Positions 7,058 to 15,810 of a DNA stretch of 20,918 nucleotides are shown in pieces. Both the position numbers and the translations under genes were made by a program. The notes beneath the pieces are model-generated. The model searched no databases. It saw only the letters and a list, made by a program, of their open reading frames with translations, and was not told the origin of the DNA. Numbering within the stretch: the first letter of the stretch is position 1; every line of letters begins with the position of its first letter. Source of the stretch: JAJYSO01 sp964451785 (lineage in GTDB: Bacteria; Bacteroidota; Bacteroidia; Flavobacteriales; Flavobacteriaceae); contig CAYVJG010000042.1 of the NCBI GenBank assembly GCA_964451785.1, forward strand, positions 1 to 20,918. Reading direction: 5' to 3'.

Positions 7058-9082
7058 TTAGCTTATTAATCCGGCGCGTTTCAATAAATGTTTTGGATCT
7101 GGCTCTTGACCGCGGAAGCGTTTGTACAATACCATAGGATCTTCAGTGCCGCCTTTGCTCAATACGTTTTCTCTAAATTTATCGGCAGTAGTTTTATCAA
7201 AAATACCATTTTCTTTAAAGTAAGCAAAAGCATCGGCATCCAATACTTCGGCCCATTTGTAAGAATAGTATCCGGCAGAATAGCCACCTTGAAAAATATG
7301 TCCAAAGGCAGTACTCATACAGCTCGTCGCCACATCAGGAAAAAGTTGCGTCAGTTTAAAGGCTTCCACTTCGTGTGCCTTAACGCTCGTGATTGTACTA
7401 GGATCGCCAGCATGCCATGACAGATCTAATAAACCAAAACTCAACTGGCGTAGCGTTTGCATACCTTCGTGAAAATTAGCGGCTTTTTTAATTTTTTCAA
7501 TCAATTCCATCGGAATTACTTCCCCAGTTTGATAGTGTTTTGCAAACAACTCCAAAGCTTCTTTTTCGTAACACCAATTTTCCATCAGTTGACTTGGCAA
7601 CTCGACAAAATCCCAAAATACTTGTGTACCTGATAAACTTGGATAAGTGGTGTTTGCCAACATTGCATGTAAAGAATGACCAAATTCATGAAACAGTGTG
7701 GTGACTTCCTGAAAAGTCAATAGCGCAGGCTCACTAGCAGTTGGGCGTGAAAAATTACAGACGATTGACACCTGTGGACGCTCGTTAACACCATCTTTGA
7801 TGTCTTGCTCTCTAAAAGTGGTCATCCAAGCGCCGTTGCGTTTTCCGGCTCGTGGATGAAAATCGGCATAAAATAAAGCGACTTCTTCTCCCTGTGCTCC
7901 GGTAACGCGGTAGGTTTTGACTTCGTCGTGATAAGTATCTACATCAAAGACTTCTTTAAACTCTAAGCCATACAATTTGTTAGCTACAGTAAAAGCGCCA
8001 TCAATAACGTGTTCGAGAGGGAAATAAGGTTTGAGCAATTCATCGTCTAGTGCAAAGCGCTTTTGTTTGAGCTTTTCAGCATAATAGGCCTTGTCCCAAG
8101 ATTGCAGTTGGTCAATCTCATCACAATCTTTAGCAAAAGCTTCGAGTTCGTCAAATTCTTTTTGGGCGGCAGGCTTTGCCTTAGCTAATAAGTCGTTTAA
8201 AAAGGACTTTACTTTCTCAGGCGATTTGGCCATGCGTTCTTGTAATACAAAATCAGCATGACTTTTAAATCCTAAAAGTTGAGCGCGTTGGTGACGTAAG
8301 TTGACAATATCTAACACAATTTTTTCATTGTTGTTAGCATTGTCTTGAAAGCCTTTGGCGCCGTAAGCTAAAGCTAATTCTTTGCGCAATTCGCGGTTGT
8401 GCACATATTTCATAAACGGCAAATAACTCGGCACTTGCAAGGTGAAAATATAGCCTTCTTTGCCTTGCGATTTAGCTAAATCGGCAGCTACAGCTTTCGC
8501 GCTTTCCGGTAAGCCGTCAATAGCTTTTTCATCAGTGATGTGTAAACTATACGCATTGGTGTCGGCTAAAGCGTTTTCGCCGAATTGCAAACTCAATTGC
8601 GCGAGTTTGGTATCAAGTTCACGCAGTTTATCTTTTTTATCTTCTGATAAGTTAGCGCCATTTCGTGTAAACGCCTTGTAATGCTTGTCGAGTAAAGTGG
8701 TTTCTTCAGCTGAAAGTGTTAAGCTATCACGTTGTTCATAAACGGTTTTTACACGTGTAAATAAAGCTTCGTTTAAGATTAAATCGTTTTGAAACTCAGT
8801 TAACAATGGCGATACTTCCTGCGCTATTTTTTGAATTTCAGGATTGGTCTCTGCAGAGTTTAAATTAAAAAATATTGAGGCCACGCGATTGAGCTGATGC
8901 CCGGCAAAATCTAAAGCGACAATGGTATTTTTAAAAGTAGCCGGCTCGGTAGTGTTGATAATCTTATCTACATCTTGTTGAGCTGCTTGTATAGCTGCTT
9001 CAAAAGCAGGTTTGAAATGTTCGTTTTTTATCTTCGAAAACGGAGCCGTTTCAAACTCCTGTAATAATGGATTTTCAATCAT
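7058..9082 (-). CDS. dcp: M3 family zinc metallopeptidase (peptidyl-dipeptidase Dcp-like)
   Basis: A 674-residue protein of the thimet oligopeptidase family (M3), which cleaves short peptides, probably in the cytoplasm since no signal peptide is present. The zinc site is complete: HEFGH at about 465-469 gives the two His ligands and the catalytic Glu, and the third ligand is the Glu in the DFVELPSQ motif (about 494). The N-terminal region (NPLL, then HFKPAFEAA and later NTIVALD and ASIFFNL) follows the layout of E. coli Dcp, and the length (681 there) agrees, so a dipeptidyl carboxypeptidase role is favoured over oligopeptidase A; the two are hard to separate by eye. The ATG at 9082 gives a natural start (MIENPLLQEF). 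It is divergent from tetR (197 bases apart), with a terminator downstream, so probably a single-gene unit. Confidence 0.93.
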   Translation of the reverse strand: MIENPLLQEFETAPFSKIKNEHFKPAFEAAIQAAQQDVDKIINTTEPATFKNTIVALDFAGHQLNRVASIFFNLNSAETNPEIQKIAQEVSPLLTEFQNDLILNEALFTRVKTVYEQRDSLTLSAEETTLLDKHYKAFTRNGANLSEDKKDKLRELDTKLAQLSLQFGENALADTNAYSLHITDEKAIDGLPESAKAVAADLAKSQGKEGYIFTLQVPSYLPFMKYVHNRELRKELALAYGAKGFQDNANNNEKIVLDIVNLRHQRAQLLGFKSHADFVLQERMAKSPEKVKSFLNDLLAKAKPAAQKEFDELEAFAKDCDEIDQLQSWDKAYYAEKLKQKRFALDDELLKPYFPLEHVIDGAFTVANKLYGLEFKEVFDVDTYHDEVKTYRVTGAQGEEVALFYADFHPRAGKRNGAWMTTFREQDIKDGVNERPQVSIVCNFSRPTASEPALLTFQEVTTLFHEFGHSLHAMLANTTYPSLSGTQVFWDFVELPSQLMENWCYEKEALELFAKHYQTGEVIPMELIEKIKKAANFHEGMQTLRQLSFGLLDLSWHAGDPSTITSVKAHEVEAFKLTQLFPDVATSCMSTAFGHIFQGGYSAGYYSYKWAEVLDADAFAYFKENGIFDKTTADKFRENVLSKGGTEDPMVLYKRFRGQEPDPKHLLKRAGLIS

Positions 9083-9242
9083 TTGAATACAAATTTTGAT
9101 TGTGTACGTTACAAATTTGCTGTTTTTAGCTGAGAAAAAAGAACAGTTTTCTTGATTTAGCGTTTTTTAACGGCTTAAAAAATCGGTATATTTCCCTAAA
9201 ATGCTGGTTTTTGGTGGGTTGTGAAAAATAATTTATTTTTTC

Positions 9243-9273
9243 TTTGTTAAGTTAACAGTGTTAAGTAACTTTG
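9243..9273 (+). promoter_or_regulatory. Promoter of the tetR-efflux operon (near-leaderless)
   Basis: TTTG at 9243-9246, a 19-base spacer, and TAACTTTG at 9266-9273 match the Bacteroidota promoter consensus exactly. The ATG of tetR is at 9280, only 6 bases past the box, so transcription should start within a few bases of the start codon and the mRNA would have almost no leader. Confidence 0.8.
9246..9264. promoter_or_regulatory. Candidate TetR operator in the tetR promoter
   Basis: TTAACA-G-TGTTAA (9252-9264) is a perfect 13-base palindrome lying in the spacer between the -33 and -7 boxes. A second, overlapping palindrome, GTTAA-G-TTAAC, spans 9246-9256. A repressor bound here would block RNA polymerase directly. 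The core TAACA-N-TGTTA recurs just before tolC. Confidence 0.6.
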
Positions 9274-9279
9274 TAACCT

Positions 9280-9912
9280 ATGGCAAAGACAGAACGAAAA
9301 AAGCGAGACAATCTCAAGCGCGATATTTTAGAAGCCGCTAGGCGAATGTTTTTAAAACACGGCTATCAAAGTACTTCAATGCGCAAAATTGCCGCTGAGG
9401 TAGGGGTGAGTGCCACCTCAATTTATCTGCATTACAAAGATAAAGCGGATGTGATGCACGCCTTACATCAAGAAGGGTTTAAGTTGCTCAATGAACAATT
9501 TAAAACGCTAGAATATGTAGAGCATCCCTTTGAACGGCTCAAAGCTATGGGGCGTTGTTATATTAATTTCGCAATAGAAAACAGAGAGTATTACGAAATC
9601 ATGTTTATTATGCGAGAGCCTTTAGAGCATCTTAAAAACCCGGACGAGTGCGGCTTGGGTTGGGAAGAAGGTGAATCCGCCTTTCACTTTTTGGTTGAAG
9701 TGGTAAAAGATTGTCAGTCAATAGGCTATTTTAAAACTTATGATGTGCAGCAATTAGCTTTGTTGGTATGGGCTAACATGCACGGTTTATGTGCCTTGAA
9801 TAACAATGGTCATTTGCAATTGTTATCTGAACGTATCGCTATGTCTATAGAGGTGTCACAAGTCATGCAAAGCAGTTTTGCGCTGTATGCTAAGATGATT
9901 GAAAATATTTAA
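9280..9912 (+). CDS. TetR/AcrR family transcriptional regulator of the efflux operon
   Basis: A 210-residue repressor-type protein. Residues about 12-60 form the TetR DNA-binding domain: KRDILEAARRMFLKHGYQST, then MRKIAAEVGVSATSIYLHYK, with the helix-turn-helix at about 35-54. The remaining 150 residues are the helical ligand-binding and dimerisation part, which varies between members and gives no clue to the ligand. It is the first gene of a four-gene run encoding a complete efflux pump, 22 bases before tolC, so it most likely represses this operon including itself and is released by a pump substrate. Two matching palindromes near the promoter and the tolC start support this. The M at 9280 is the natural start: the -7 box sits just before it. 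Confidence 0.93.
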   Translation: MAKTERKKRDNLKRDILEAARRMFLKHGYQSTSMRKIAAEVGVSATSIYLHYKDKADVMHALHQEGFKLLNEQFKTLEYVEHPFERLKAMGRCYINFAIENREYYEIMFIMREPLEHLKNPDECGLGWEEGESAFHFLVEVVKDCQSIGYFKTYDVQQLALLVWANMHGLCALNNNGHLQLLSERIAMSIEVSQVMQSSFALYAKMIENI

Positions 9913-9920
9913 AACTAACA

Positions 9921-9931
9921 TAACATTGTTA
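9921..9931. promoter_or_regulatory. Second candidate TetR operator, before tolC
   Basis: TAACA-T-TGTTA is a perfect 11-base palindrome between the tetR stop codon and the tolC ATG (9935). It shares the TAACA-N-TGTTA core of the palindrome in the tetR promoter. A repressor here could add a roadblock or control an internal start. Confidence 0.5.
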
Positions 9932-9934
9932 ACT

Positions 9935-11287
9935 ATGAAGCGTATAGGATTGTTATTAGCACTGTGTTTTTCTTGGCTAGGTTACGGTCAAACCGAGGTA
10001 TCTTTGCAAACTTACATTGATAGTGCTCTGGTCAATAACATTGTGTTGCAGCAAAAAAATATGAGTTTACAACAAGCGGAGTACGCTTTAAAATCGGCTA
10101 AAGGTTTGTTTTTGCCTAAAGTTGAAGTTTTGGCAGATTACACTTCGGCTACCGGTGGGCGCAACATCAATTTGCCTTTAGGAGATTTGCTCAACGGAGC
10201 TTATGCTACCTTAAATCAATTGACACAAAGCCATAATTTTCCACAATTAGAAAATCAGAGTATCAATTTTTTACCCTCTAATTATTACGACGCCCGTGTG
10301 CGGGCATCAGTGCCTATTGTCAATGCCGGAATGTGGTATAATAAACAAATCAAAGCGCAGCAAATGCAGTTGTCTGCTGAAGATTTAGCTATTTATAAAC
10401 GCGAATTGGTAGAAACAGTTAAAGTGGCATATTTTCACTATTTTCAAGCTAAGGAAGCTGTTGAAATATACCGGTCAGCACTTCATTTGGCTCAGGAAGG
10501 CAAGCGTGTCAATCAGAAATTAGTAGATAATGGCAAAGGTTTACCAGCTTATGTTTTGCGCGCTGAAAGCGAAATAGCTAAAGTGCAAGTTAAGTTGACT
10601 GCTGCAGAGCAAAAAGTTGATCAGAGTCAGCGTTATTTTAATTTTTTACTCAATCGTTCTGAGCAGGCAAAAATTGAAGGAAACCCTTTGGAAAAGACTG
10701 TCGAAACTGAAATTTTAAAGAGTTTAGGACAAGACATATCTATAGCGAATCGCGAAGAAATAGGAGCCTTTCAGGAACAATTAGCTTTGCAAGAAAGCTT
10801 GTTGAAATTGGATAAGTCAGCTTATTATCCCACTTTAAATGGTTTTGTCGATTTAGGGTCACAAGCCGAAGATTGGCACTTCAACGACCAATCGCGCTAT
10901 GTAATGGTGGGTTTACAACTTAAAATTCCAATCTTTGAAGGCAATCGTCGTCACCACAAGCTAGAGCAAACCCGATTAGAACTAGAAAAAACACAATTGG
11001 GATTAAAGCAACTAAAACGTCAGTTGCATTTAAAATCAGTAACGGCACATGATCAATTGCGCGTTGCTTTAGAAAATTTTATTTCTGCTCAAAAACAATT
11101 AGAAGCCGCCACTGCTTATCAACGCTTAATTGAACGCGGCTATAAAGCGGGTACAAATACTTATATAGAAACGGTTGATGCACGCCAACAACTCACTGAA
11201 GCCCAGGTTGCCGTGAGTATTAATCGACTTAAAATGAAAGTAGCCCAAGCTCAATTAGAACGTCAAACAGCAACTTATTCTTTTTAA
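9935..11287 (+). CDS. TolC family outer-membrane efflux protein
   Basis: A 450-residue outer-membrane factor, the exit duct of the tripartite pump encoded by this operon. The ATG at 9935 gives a good signal peptide (MKRIGLLLALCFSWLGYGQ, cleaved near Q19); the longer frame beginning at TTG 9899 overlaps tetR, adds 12 residues that spoil the signal, and is rejected. The mature protein starts with the typical SLQTYIDSALVNN and has two repeats of long helices with strand segments, as in the OEP family: the first includes YALKSAKGLFLPKVEVLADY and the second LLKLDKSAYYPTLNGFVDLG followed by VGLQLKIPIFEGNRRHHKLE. The ending (ARQQLTEAQVAVSINRLKMK) also fits. The gap to tetR is 22 bases and to the adaptor gene 11, so they are co-transcribed. 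Confidence 0.93.
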   Translation: MKRIGLLLALCFSWLGYGQTEVSLQTYIDSALVNNIVLQQKNMSLQQAEYALKSAKGLFLPKVEVLADYTSATGGRNINLPLGDLLNGAYATLNQLTQSHNFPQLENQSINFLPSNYYDARVRASVPIVNAGMWYNKQIKAQQMQLSAEDLAIYKRELVETVKVAYFHYFQAKEAVEIYRSALHLAQEGKRVNQKLVDNGKGLPAYVLRAESEIAKVQVKLTAAEQKVDQSQRYFNFLLNRSEQAKIEGNPLEKTVETEILKSLGQDISIANREEIGAFQEQLALQESLLKLDKSAYYPTLNGFVDLGSQAEDWHFNDQSRYVMVGLQLKIPIFEGNRRHHKLEQTRLELEKTQLGLKQLKRQLHLKSVTAHDQLRVALENFISAQKQLEAATAYQRLIERGYKAGTNTYIETVDARQQLTEAQVAVSINRLKMKVAQAQLERQTATYSF

Positions 11288-11298
11288 TACGTCTACCG

Positions 11299-12351
11299 AT
11301 GAAATTTAAAGTTTACTTTTTAGGATTACTAATACTAGCCAGTTTAGTGGCTTGTAAAAACGAAGCAGCACAAAATGGCCTGCAGCACGGTGAAGTCATT
11401 CCTGTAAAAATAGCGCCCGTAAAACAAGAAGTAAAATCACCTGTTTTTCACACTTCAGGCTTTTTTACAACCAATAATGAAACTCCCTTGTCCTTTTTGA
11501 GTAGCGGGATTGTTGAAAAAATCTATGTCGATGAAGGCGATGCGATTCGCAAAGGTCAGTTGTTAGCGACGCTGAAAGGTGTTGTCGCACAAACCTCTTT
11601 AGAACAAGCAGAATTGAGTTACCAAAAAGCAAAACGCGACTACCAACGCGCTGCTAATTTATACCGCGATAGTGTAGCGACTTTAGAGCAAATGCAAAAT
11701 GCTAAAACGGCTTTAGCAGTGGCAGAACAGCAAAAACGCACGGCGGCATTTAATATGAAGCACACCGAAATTAGAGCAACTGCCGACGGTTATGTGTTGA
11801 GACGCAATGCCAATGAAGGAGAGATGGTAGGTGCAGGAACGCCAGTTTTGTTGGTAAATACCGGTGTTGGTAAGGCTTGGATTTTTAAAACTAGCGTTAA
11901 CGATTTTCAATGGGCAGCACTTCAAGTAGGAGATTCAGCTGTGCTTACAACTGATGTGGCTAAAGGAGCTAGGTTGTCGGCTAAAGTATTTAAGAAGAGT
12001 AAAGGGATTGATCCGCAAACAGGTGGATTTACCATTCAGTTACAAATAGAAAATACCGCTAATATCCCTTTGGCTAGTGGGTTGTTTGGAGAAGCTGAAT
12101 TGTATCCGTCAACGGTGATAAACGTGTGGAAAATTCCTTATGAAGCTTTGTTAGATGGCGATGGTAATCAAGGGTTTGTGTTTGTGACTACTGATAAAAA
12201 GCACGCTAAAAAAATAGATGTCCACGTCGCGCGCATTGCTCATGATGCTGTGTGGATAGATCACGGGTTAGAAAAGGCTACGCACGTGATTGTTTCGGGA
12301 AGTGCTTATTTAGAAGACGGTTCGAAAATCGAGGTTAACTCTCAAAACTAA
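11299..12351 (+). CDS. RND efflux periplasmic adaptor (HlyD/MFP family), lipoprotein
   Basis: A 350-residue membrane-fusion protein linking the inner-membrane pump to the TolC-type duct. The N-terminus (MKFKVYFLGLLILASLVAC) ends in a good lipobox, LVAC, with Cys at 19, so it is anchored by lipid in the inner membrane as AcrA is. The half-lipoyl motif pair is visible: IVEKIYVDEGDAIRKGQLLA (about 71-90) and TADGYVLRRNANEGEMVGAG (about 157-176), separated by the helical hairpin AELSYQKAKRDYQRAANLYR. A beta-barrel and membrane-proximal domain follow. It lies 11 bases after tolC and 5 bases before the pump gene. Confidence 0.93.
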   Translation: MKFKVYFLGLLILASLVACKNEAAQNGLQHGEVIPVKIAPVKQEVKSPVFHTSGFFTTNNETPLSFLSSGIVEKIYVDEGDAIRKGQLLATLKGVVAQTSLEQAELSYQKAKRDYQRAANLYRDSVATLEQMQNAKTALAVAEQQKRTAAFNMKHTEIRATADGYVLRRNANEGEMVGAGTPVLLVNTGVGKAWIFKTSVNDFQWAALQVGDSAVLTTDVAKGARLSAKVFKKSKGIDPQTGGFTIQLQIENTANIPLASGLFGEAELYPSTVINVWKIPYEALLDGDGNQGFVFVTTDKKHAKKIDVHVARIAHDAVWIDHGLEKATHVIVSGSAYLEDGSKIEVNSQN

Positions 12352-12356
12352 AGGCG

Positions 12357-15300
12357 ATGAATATTACAAACTACGCGATTAAGAATTATCAATTCACCTT
12401 GATTATTACCTTGATGGTAGCGGCTTTGGGAATATCAAGTTTGTTGAATATGCCGCGATCTGAAGATCCTTCAATGCATGCGCCGGTATATCCTATTACG
12501 GTGATTTATCCGGGGACCAGTCCTGAAAATATGGAGGAATTAGTGGTGAAGCCCTTGGAGCAAAAAATTTATGGTTTAGAGGGAATAGACAAAATCAAAA
12601 CCACTATAGGCAACGGTTTGGCAGTGTTACAAGTGGAGTATGAGTATTCGGTTAATGTCAACGATAAATACCAAGAGCTATCTCGTGAAGTAAACAGCAT
12701 ACGCAATGAGTTGCCAGCAGATATTTACAGTATTGAAGTCGATAAATTTGATCCATCGGATGTTAATATTTTACAAATGGAGTTGGTGTCGCAAAATGCA
12801 TCGCGTGACCAATTACACGAGTATTCTGAAAACTTAAAAGAAGCTTTAGAGAAAGTTACTTCGCTTAAAAATGTAGAAGTACAGGGTTTGCCAGATCAGA
12901 TTATTCGCATAGATCTCAATTTGGCAAAAATGGCACGCATTAAATTGCCGGTCAGCGCCGTAGCTCAAGCCTTGCAGAGTGAATTGGCTAAAATTCCGGG
13001 TGGGAGCGTTACCGAAGGACACAAAACTTTTAATGTACTTACTGACGGAAATATTGAATCGCTTGACGATATCAAAAATGTTATTGTTGTCGGTAGCTCA
13101 AAAGGAAGTTTACACATTAAAGATATCGCTGAGGTATATTATGATTATGCGCCGCAAAAACACATTGTTCGTCTCAATGGTTACCGGGCTGTGACTGTGG
13201 TAGCTGCGCAAAAAAGTGGTAAGAATATTACAAAAGTTCAAGAAGCTTATTTACCGGTTATAACACAGTTTAAAGAAACCTTACCGGCTAATATTGATTT
13301 GGTAGTTCATTTTGATCAGGCCGATAATGTCAATAGTCGATTAAGTGGGTTAGGGGGTGATTTTTTGATTGCGATTGCTTTGGTGTTACTGACACTTTTA
13401 CCCTTAGGGAATCGCGCTTCATTGGTAGTTATGTTAGCTATTCCGTTGTCTTTAGCTATAGGGATTATTCTGCTCAATGTGATGGATTTTAGTTTGAATC
13501 AGTTGAGTATTGTGGGTTTTGTAGTGGCACTCGGACTTTTGGTTGATGACAGTATTGTGGTTGTTGAAAATATAGAACGTTGGATGCGAGAAGGTTATAG
13601 TCGATTAGAGGCGGCTAAAAAAGCTACAGGTCAAATTACAAAAGCTGTTTTGGGATGTACTGCAACATTAGTAATTGCTTTTATGCCGTTGGCCTTTTTG
13701 CCTGATGAATCGGGTGATTTTATCCGCAGTTTACCCGTGGCAATTGTTTCAACAGTTATCGGATCGATGATTGTAGCATTAACGGTAGTGCCATTCTTTT
13801 CAAGTAAACTTTTAAAGCCACATGAACACGCCGAAGGAAATCGCTTTTTACGCGGCTTGCAAAAGGGAATTCACAAAACCTATGCGCCGATTTTAGATCG
13901 CGGATTAAAACATCCAGTTAAGACTTTGGTAATTGCAGCAGTAATTTTTGGAGGAGCTTTAGCCTTAATTCCGGTGGTAGGGACGAGCTTGTTTCCATCG
14001 TCTGAAAAACCTCAATTTTTGATTGATGTCAACACGCCTTTGCAATCTAATTTACAATACACCGATTCGATTGTAAACCTTTTAGAAAAAGAGTTAAAAA
14101 CTATTCCTGAAGTAAACTATTTTACATCGAATGTAGGCAAAGGAAATCCGCAGATTTATTACAACGTGTCGCAAAAACACGAGAGTAGTGATTTTGCTGA
14201 AATTTTTGTTCAACTCAATGCTGATGTGAAAGCAGATGAAAAGAAAGAACTGATTGCTCAATTACGTCAAAAATGGACACCGTTTTTAGGTGCTAAAATC
14301 GAAGTAAAAGATTTTGAACAGGGAATGCCTATGCCAGCGCCAGTTGAGGTGAAGGTGTTTGGTGATGATTTAGAAGAACTTCGTCAGTTGGCTGATCGTG
14401 TAGAAGATAGCTTGTTGAATACCGCTGGAACAGTGTATGTCAACAATCCTGTAAAGCATTTAAAATCGGATATCCGCGTAGATATAGATAAAGCTAAAGC
14501 GCAAGCTTTGGGAGTGCCTACAGCTAATATAGCTAAGGCAGTGCGCATGGCATTGACCGGCTTAAATGTAGGAACTTATACCGCACCAGGGGGAGAAGAT
14601 GACTATGCGATTACGCTCACGGTGCCACGTTCTTCTTATCCCGATTTGACTGTTTTTGATAAATTGTATGTCAATAATTTAAAAGGAGAATCAGTGCCGC
14701 TTAATCAAATTGCTAAATTGACCTTAGAAAGTTCACCAGTCGTTATTAATCGCCTCAACAAAGAGCGTATGGTGTCTATAACGGCTTTTGTAGAAAAAGG
14801 CTTTTTGAGTAGTGAAGTGATTGATCGCGTTATTCAAAAGATGGATAAAATTGATTGGCCGACGAATTATTCTTATAAAATGGGCGGAGAAGTAGAAGGA
14901 CGCAGCGAATCTTTCTCTGGTTTTGGAAAGGTGATCTTAATAGCCGGATTCTTGTTTATCGCCGTATTGATTTTACAATTTGGAACCTTTAAAAGTACCT
15001 TTATTGTCTTAACGGTAATTCCATTGGGAATTGTAGGTGCAGTGTTGGCTTTGTTCGTCACTGGTGAATCTTTGTCCTTTGTAGCAACTATTGGTATTGT
15101 AGCACTGGCAGGTATTGAAGTGAAAAATACAATTTTACAAGTAGATTTTACTAATGAACTGCGCGAAGGAGGTATGCCGTTGCTAGAGGCGGTTGAGAAA
15201 GCAGGTGAAGCACGTTTTTTGCCGATTATATTGACCACGATGACCGCTATTGGTGGATTGATACCTATTGCTTTGTCTAGTAATCCGTTGATATCACCAT

Positions 15301-15449
15301 TGGCCATAGTGATGATTGGCGGATTGATTAGCTCTACTTTATTATCGCGTATTGTGACGCCGACAGTGTATTTGTTGATGCCGCCAAAAGTTGTTCTTGG
15401 GAAACGAACAAAAACAAATCTTGATGAAGATGATTCGGAGGAAGTTTAA
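12357..15449 (+). CDS. RND family efflux transporter permease
   Basis: A 1030-residue inner-membrane pump, close in length to AcrB (1049). It has the RND two-fold layout: one membrane helix at about 12-30, a large periplasmic loop (about 35-330), a helix bundle (about 335-490), a second single helix (about 522-542), a second loop (about 545-855), and a final bundle (860-1008). Proton-relay residues are present: two Asp at 397-398 in GLLVDDSIVVVENIE, and Lys at about 923 in GIEVKNTIL, equivalent to AcrB D407/D408 and K940. This places it with proton-driven exporters of organic compounds (HAE type), not with metal exporters; the actual substrates cannot be read from sequence. The acidic C-terminal tail (NLDEDDSEEV) is unremarkable. 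It is the last gene of the operon; no classical terminator follows, but the tandem palindromes at 15498 onward may take that part. Confidence 0.95.
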   Translation: MNITNYAIKNYQFTLIITLMVAALGISSLLNMPRSEDPSMHAPVYPITVIYPGTSPENMEELVVKPLEQKIYGLEGIDKIKTTIGNGLAVLQVEYEYSVNVNDKYQELSREVNSIRNELPADIYSIEVDKFDPSDVNILQMELVSQNASRDQLHEYSENLKEALEKVTSLKNVEVQGLPDQIIRIDLNLAKMARIKLPVSAVAQALQSELAKIPGGSVTEGHKTFNVLTDGNIESLDDIKNVIVVGSSKGSLHIKDIAEVYYDYAPQKHIVRLNGYRAVTVVAAQKSGKNITKVQEAYLPVITQFKETLPANIDLVVHFDQADNVNSRLSGLGGDFLIAIALVLLTLLPLGNRASLVVMLAIPLSLAIGIILLNVMDFSLNQLSIVGFVVALGLLVDDSIVVVENIERWMREGYSRLEAAKKATGQITKAVLGCTATLVIAFMPLAFLPDESGDFIRSLPVAIVSTVIGSMIVALTVVPFFSSKLLKPHEHAEGNRFLRGLQKGIHKTYAPILDRGLKHPVKTLVIAAVIFGGALALIPVVGTSLFPSSEKPQFLIDVNTPLQSNLQYTDSIVNLLEKELKTIPEVNYFTSNVGKGNPQIYYNVSQKHESSDFAEIFVQLNADVKADEKKELIAQLRQKWTPFLGAKIEVKDFEQGMPMPAPVEVKVFGDDLEELRQLADRVEDSLLNTAGTVYVNNPVKHLKSDIRVDIDKAKAQALGVPTANIAKAVRMALTGLNVGTYTAPGGEDDYAITLTVPRSSYPDLTVFDKLYVNNLKGESVPLNQIAKLTLESSPVVINRLNKERMVSITAFVEKGFLSSEVIDRVIQKMDKIDWPTNYSYKMGGEVEGRSESFSGFGKVILIAGFLFIAVLILQFGTFKSTFIVLTVIPLGIVGAVLALFVTGESLSFVATIGIVALAGIEVKNTILQVDFTNELREGGMPLLEAVEKAGEARFLPIILTTMTAIGGLIPIALSSNPLISPLAIVMIGGLISSTLLSRIVTPTVYLLMPPKVVLGKRTKTNLDEDDSEEV

Positions 15450-15497
15450 TAAGAATTAAAAAAATTATAACTTTGATAATCAGTGTGAAAGGAAATT

Positions 15498-15726
15498 AAC
15501 CGCGAAGTCGCAAAGAGCGCAAAGTGGGAAATCTCTGCGTACTCTGCGTCTCTGCGGTGTAAACTTGGAGTATGAAAGGAAATTAACCGCTATGTCGCAA
15601 AGGGCGCAAAGAGGGTATCTCAGCGTACTCTGCGTCTCTGCGGTGGAAAGTATTATGAGAGAGAGAACCGCAAAGGCGCAAAGGACGCAAAGGGGGTATC
15701 TCAGCGACCTCAGCGTCTCTGCGGTG
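15498..15726. repeat. Three tandem copies of a 61-62 bp imperfect palindrome
   Basis: Copies lie at 15498-15559, 15585-15645 and 15666-15726. Each begins AACCGC, holds GCGCAAAG or a close variant on the left arm, and ends with CTCTGCGGTG or similar on the right arm, so the two arms can pair imperfectly. Flanks are also shared: GAAAGGAAATT before copies 1 and 2, and AACTTGGAGTATGAA after copies 1 and 3, which suggests growth by duplication of a larger unit of about 80-87 bases. Similar palindromes (CGCAAAG... with ...CTCTGCG) occur in many bacterial genomes, to my knowledge. Frames that run through them are artefacts. Confidence 0.85.
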
Positions 15727-15777
15727 AAAACTTGGAGTATGAATGAAATCAAGGGATGTAAAGTAAAAGAATTGCAG

Positions 15778-15785
15778 TACCTTTG
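15778..15785 (+). promoter_or_regulatory. Putative -7 box for the DUF1456 gene
   Basis: TACCTTTG fits TAnnTTTG exactly, 25 bases before the ATG at 15811. No good TTG lies at the -33 distance. Another exact box, TAACTTTG, occurs at 15468-15475, before the tandem repeats, also without a clear -33 partner. Confidence 0.45.
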
Positions 15786-15810
15786 TCCTTCTATTTGTAA
15801 TTATGAAAAT

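Noticed and set aside
9899..9934. TTG start for the TolC gene
   Set aside because: It overlaps the end of tetR and adds 12 residues before a perfect signal peptide that begins at the ATG at 9935.
14873..15307. Minus-strand frame of 144 residues inside the RND pump gene
   Set aside because: A shadow of the real gene: it is opposite a well-conserved membrane domain and has the Ile/Pro/Thr-rich makeup of antisense frames.
15498..15726. Three spaced repeats as a CRISPR array
   Set aside because: The repeats are 61-62 bases, variable, internally palindromic, with short spacers that are themselves partly repeated; no cas genes.
15480..15752. Minus-strand frame of 90 residues across the tandem palindromes
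   Set aside because: It is wholly made of repeat sequence, with the same peptide (LRYPLCxLC) recurring in step with the DNA repeat.
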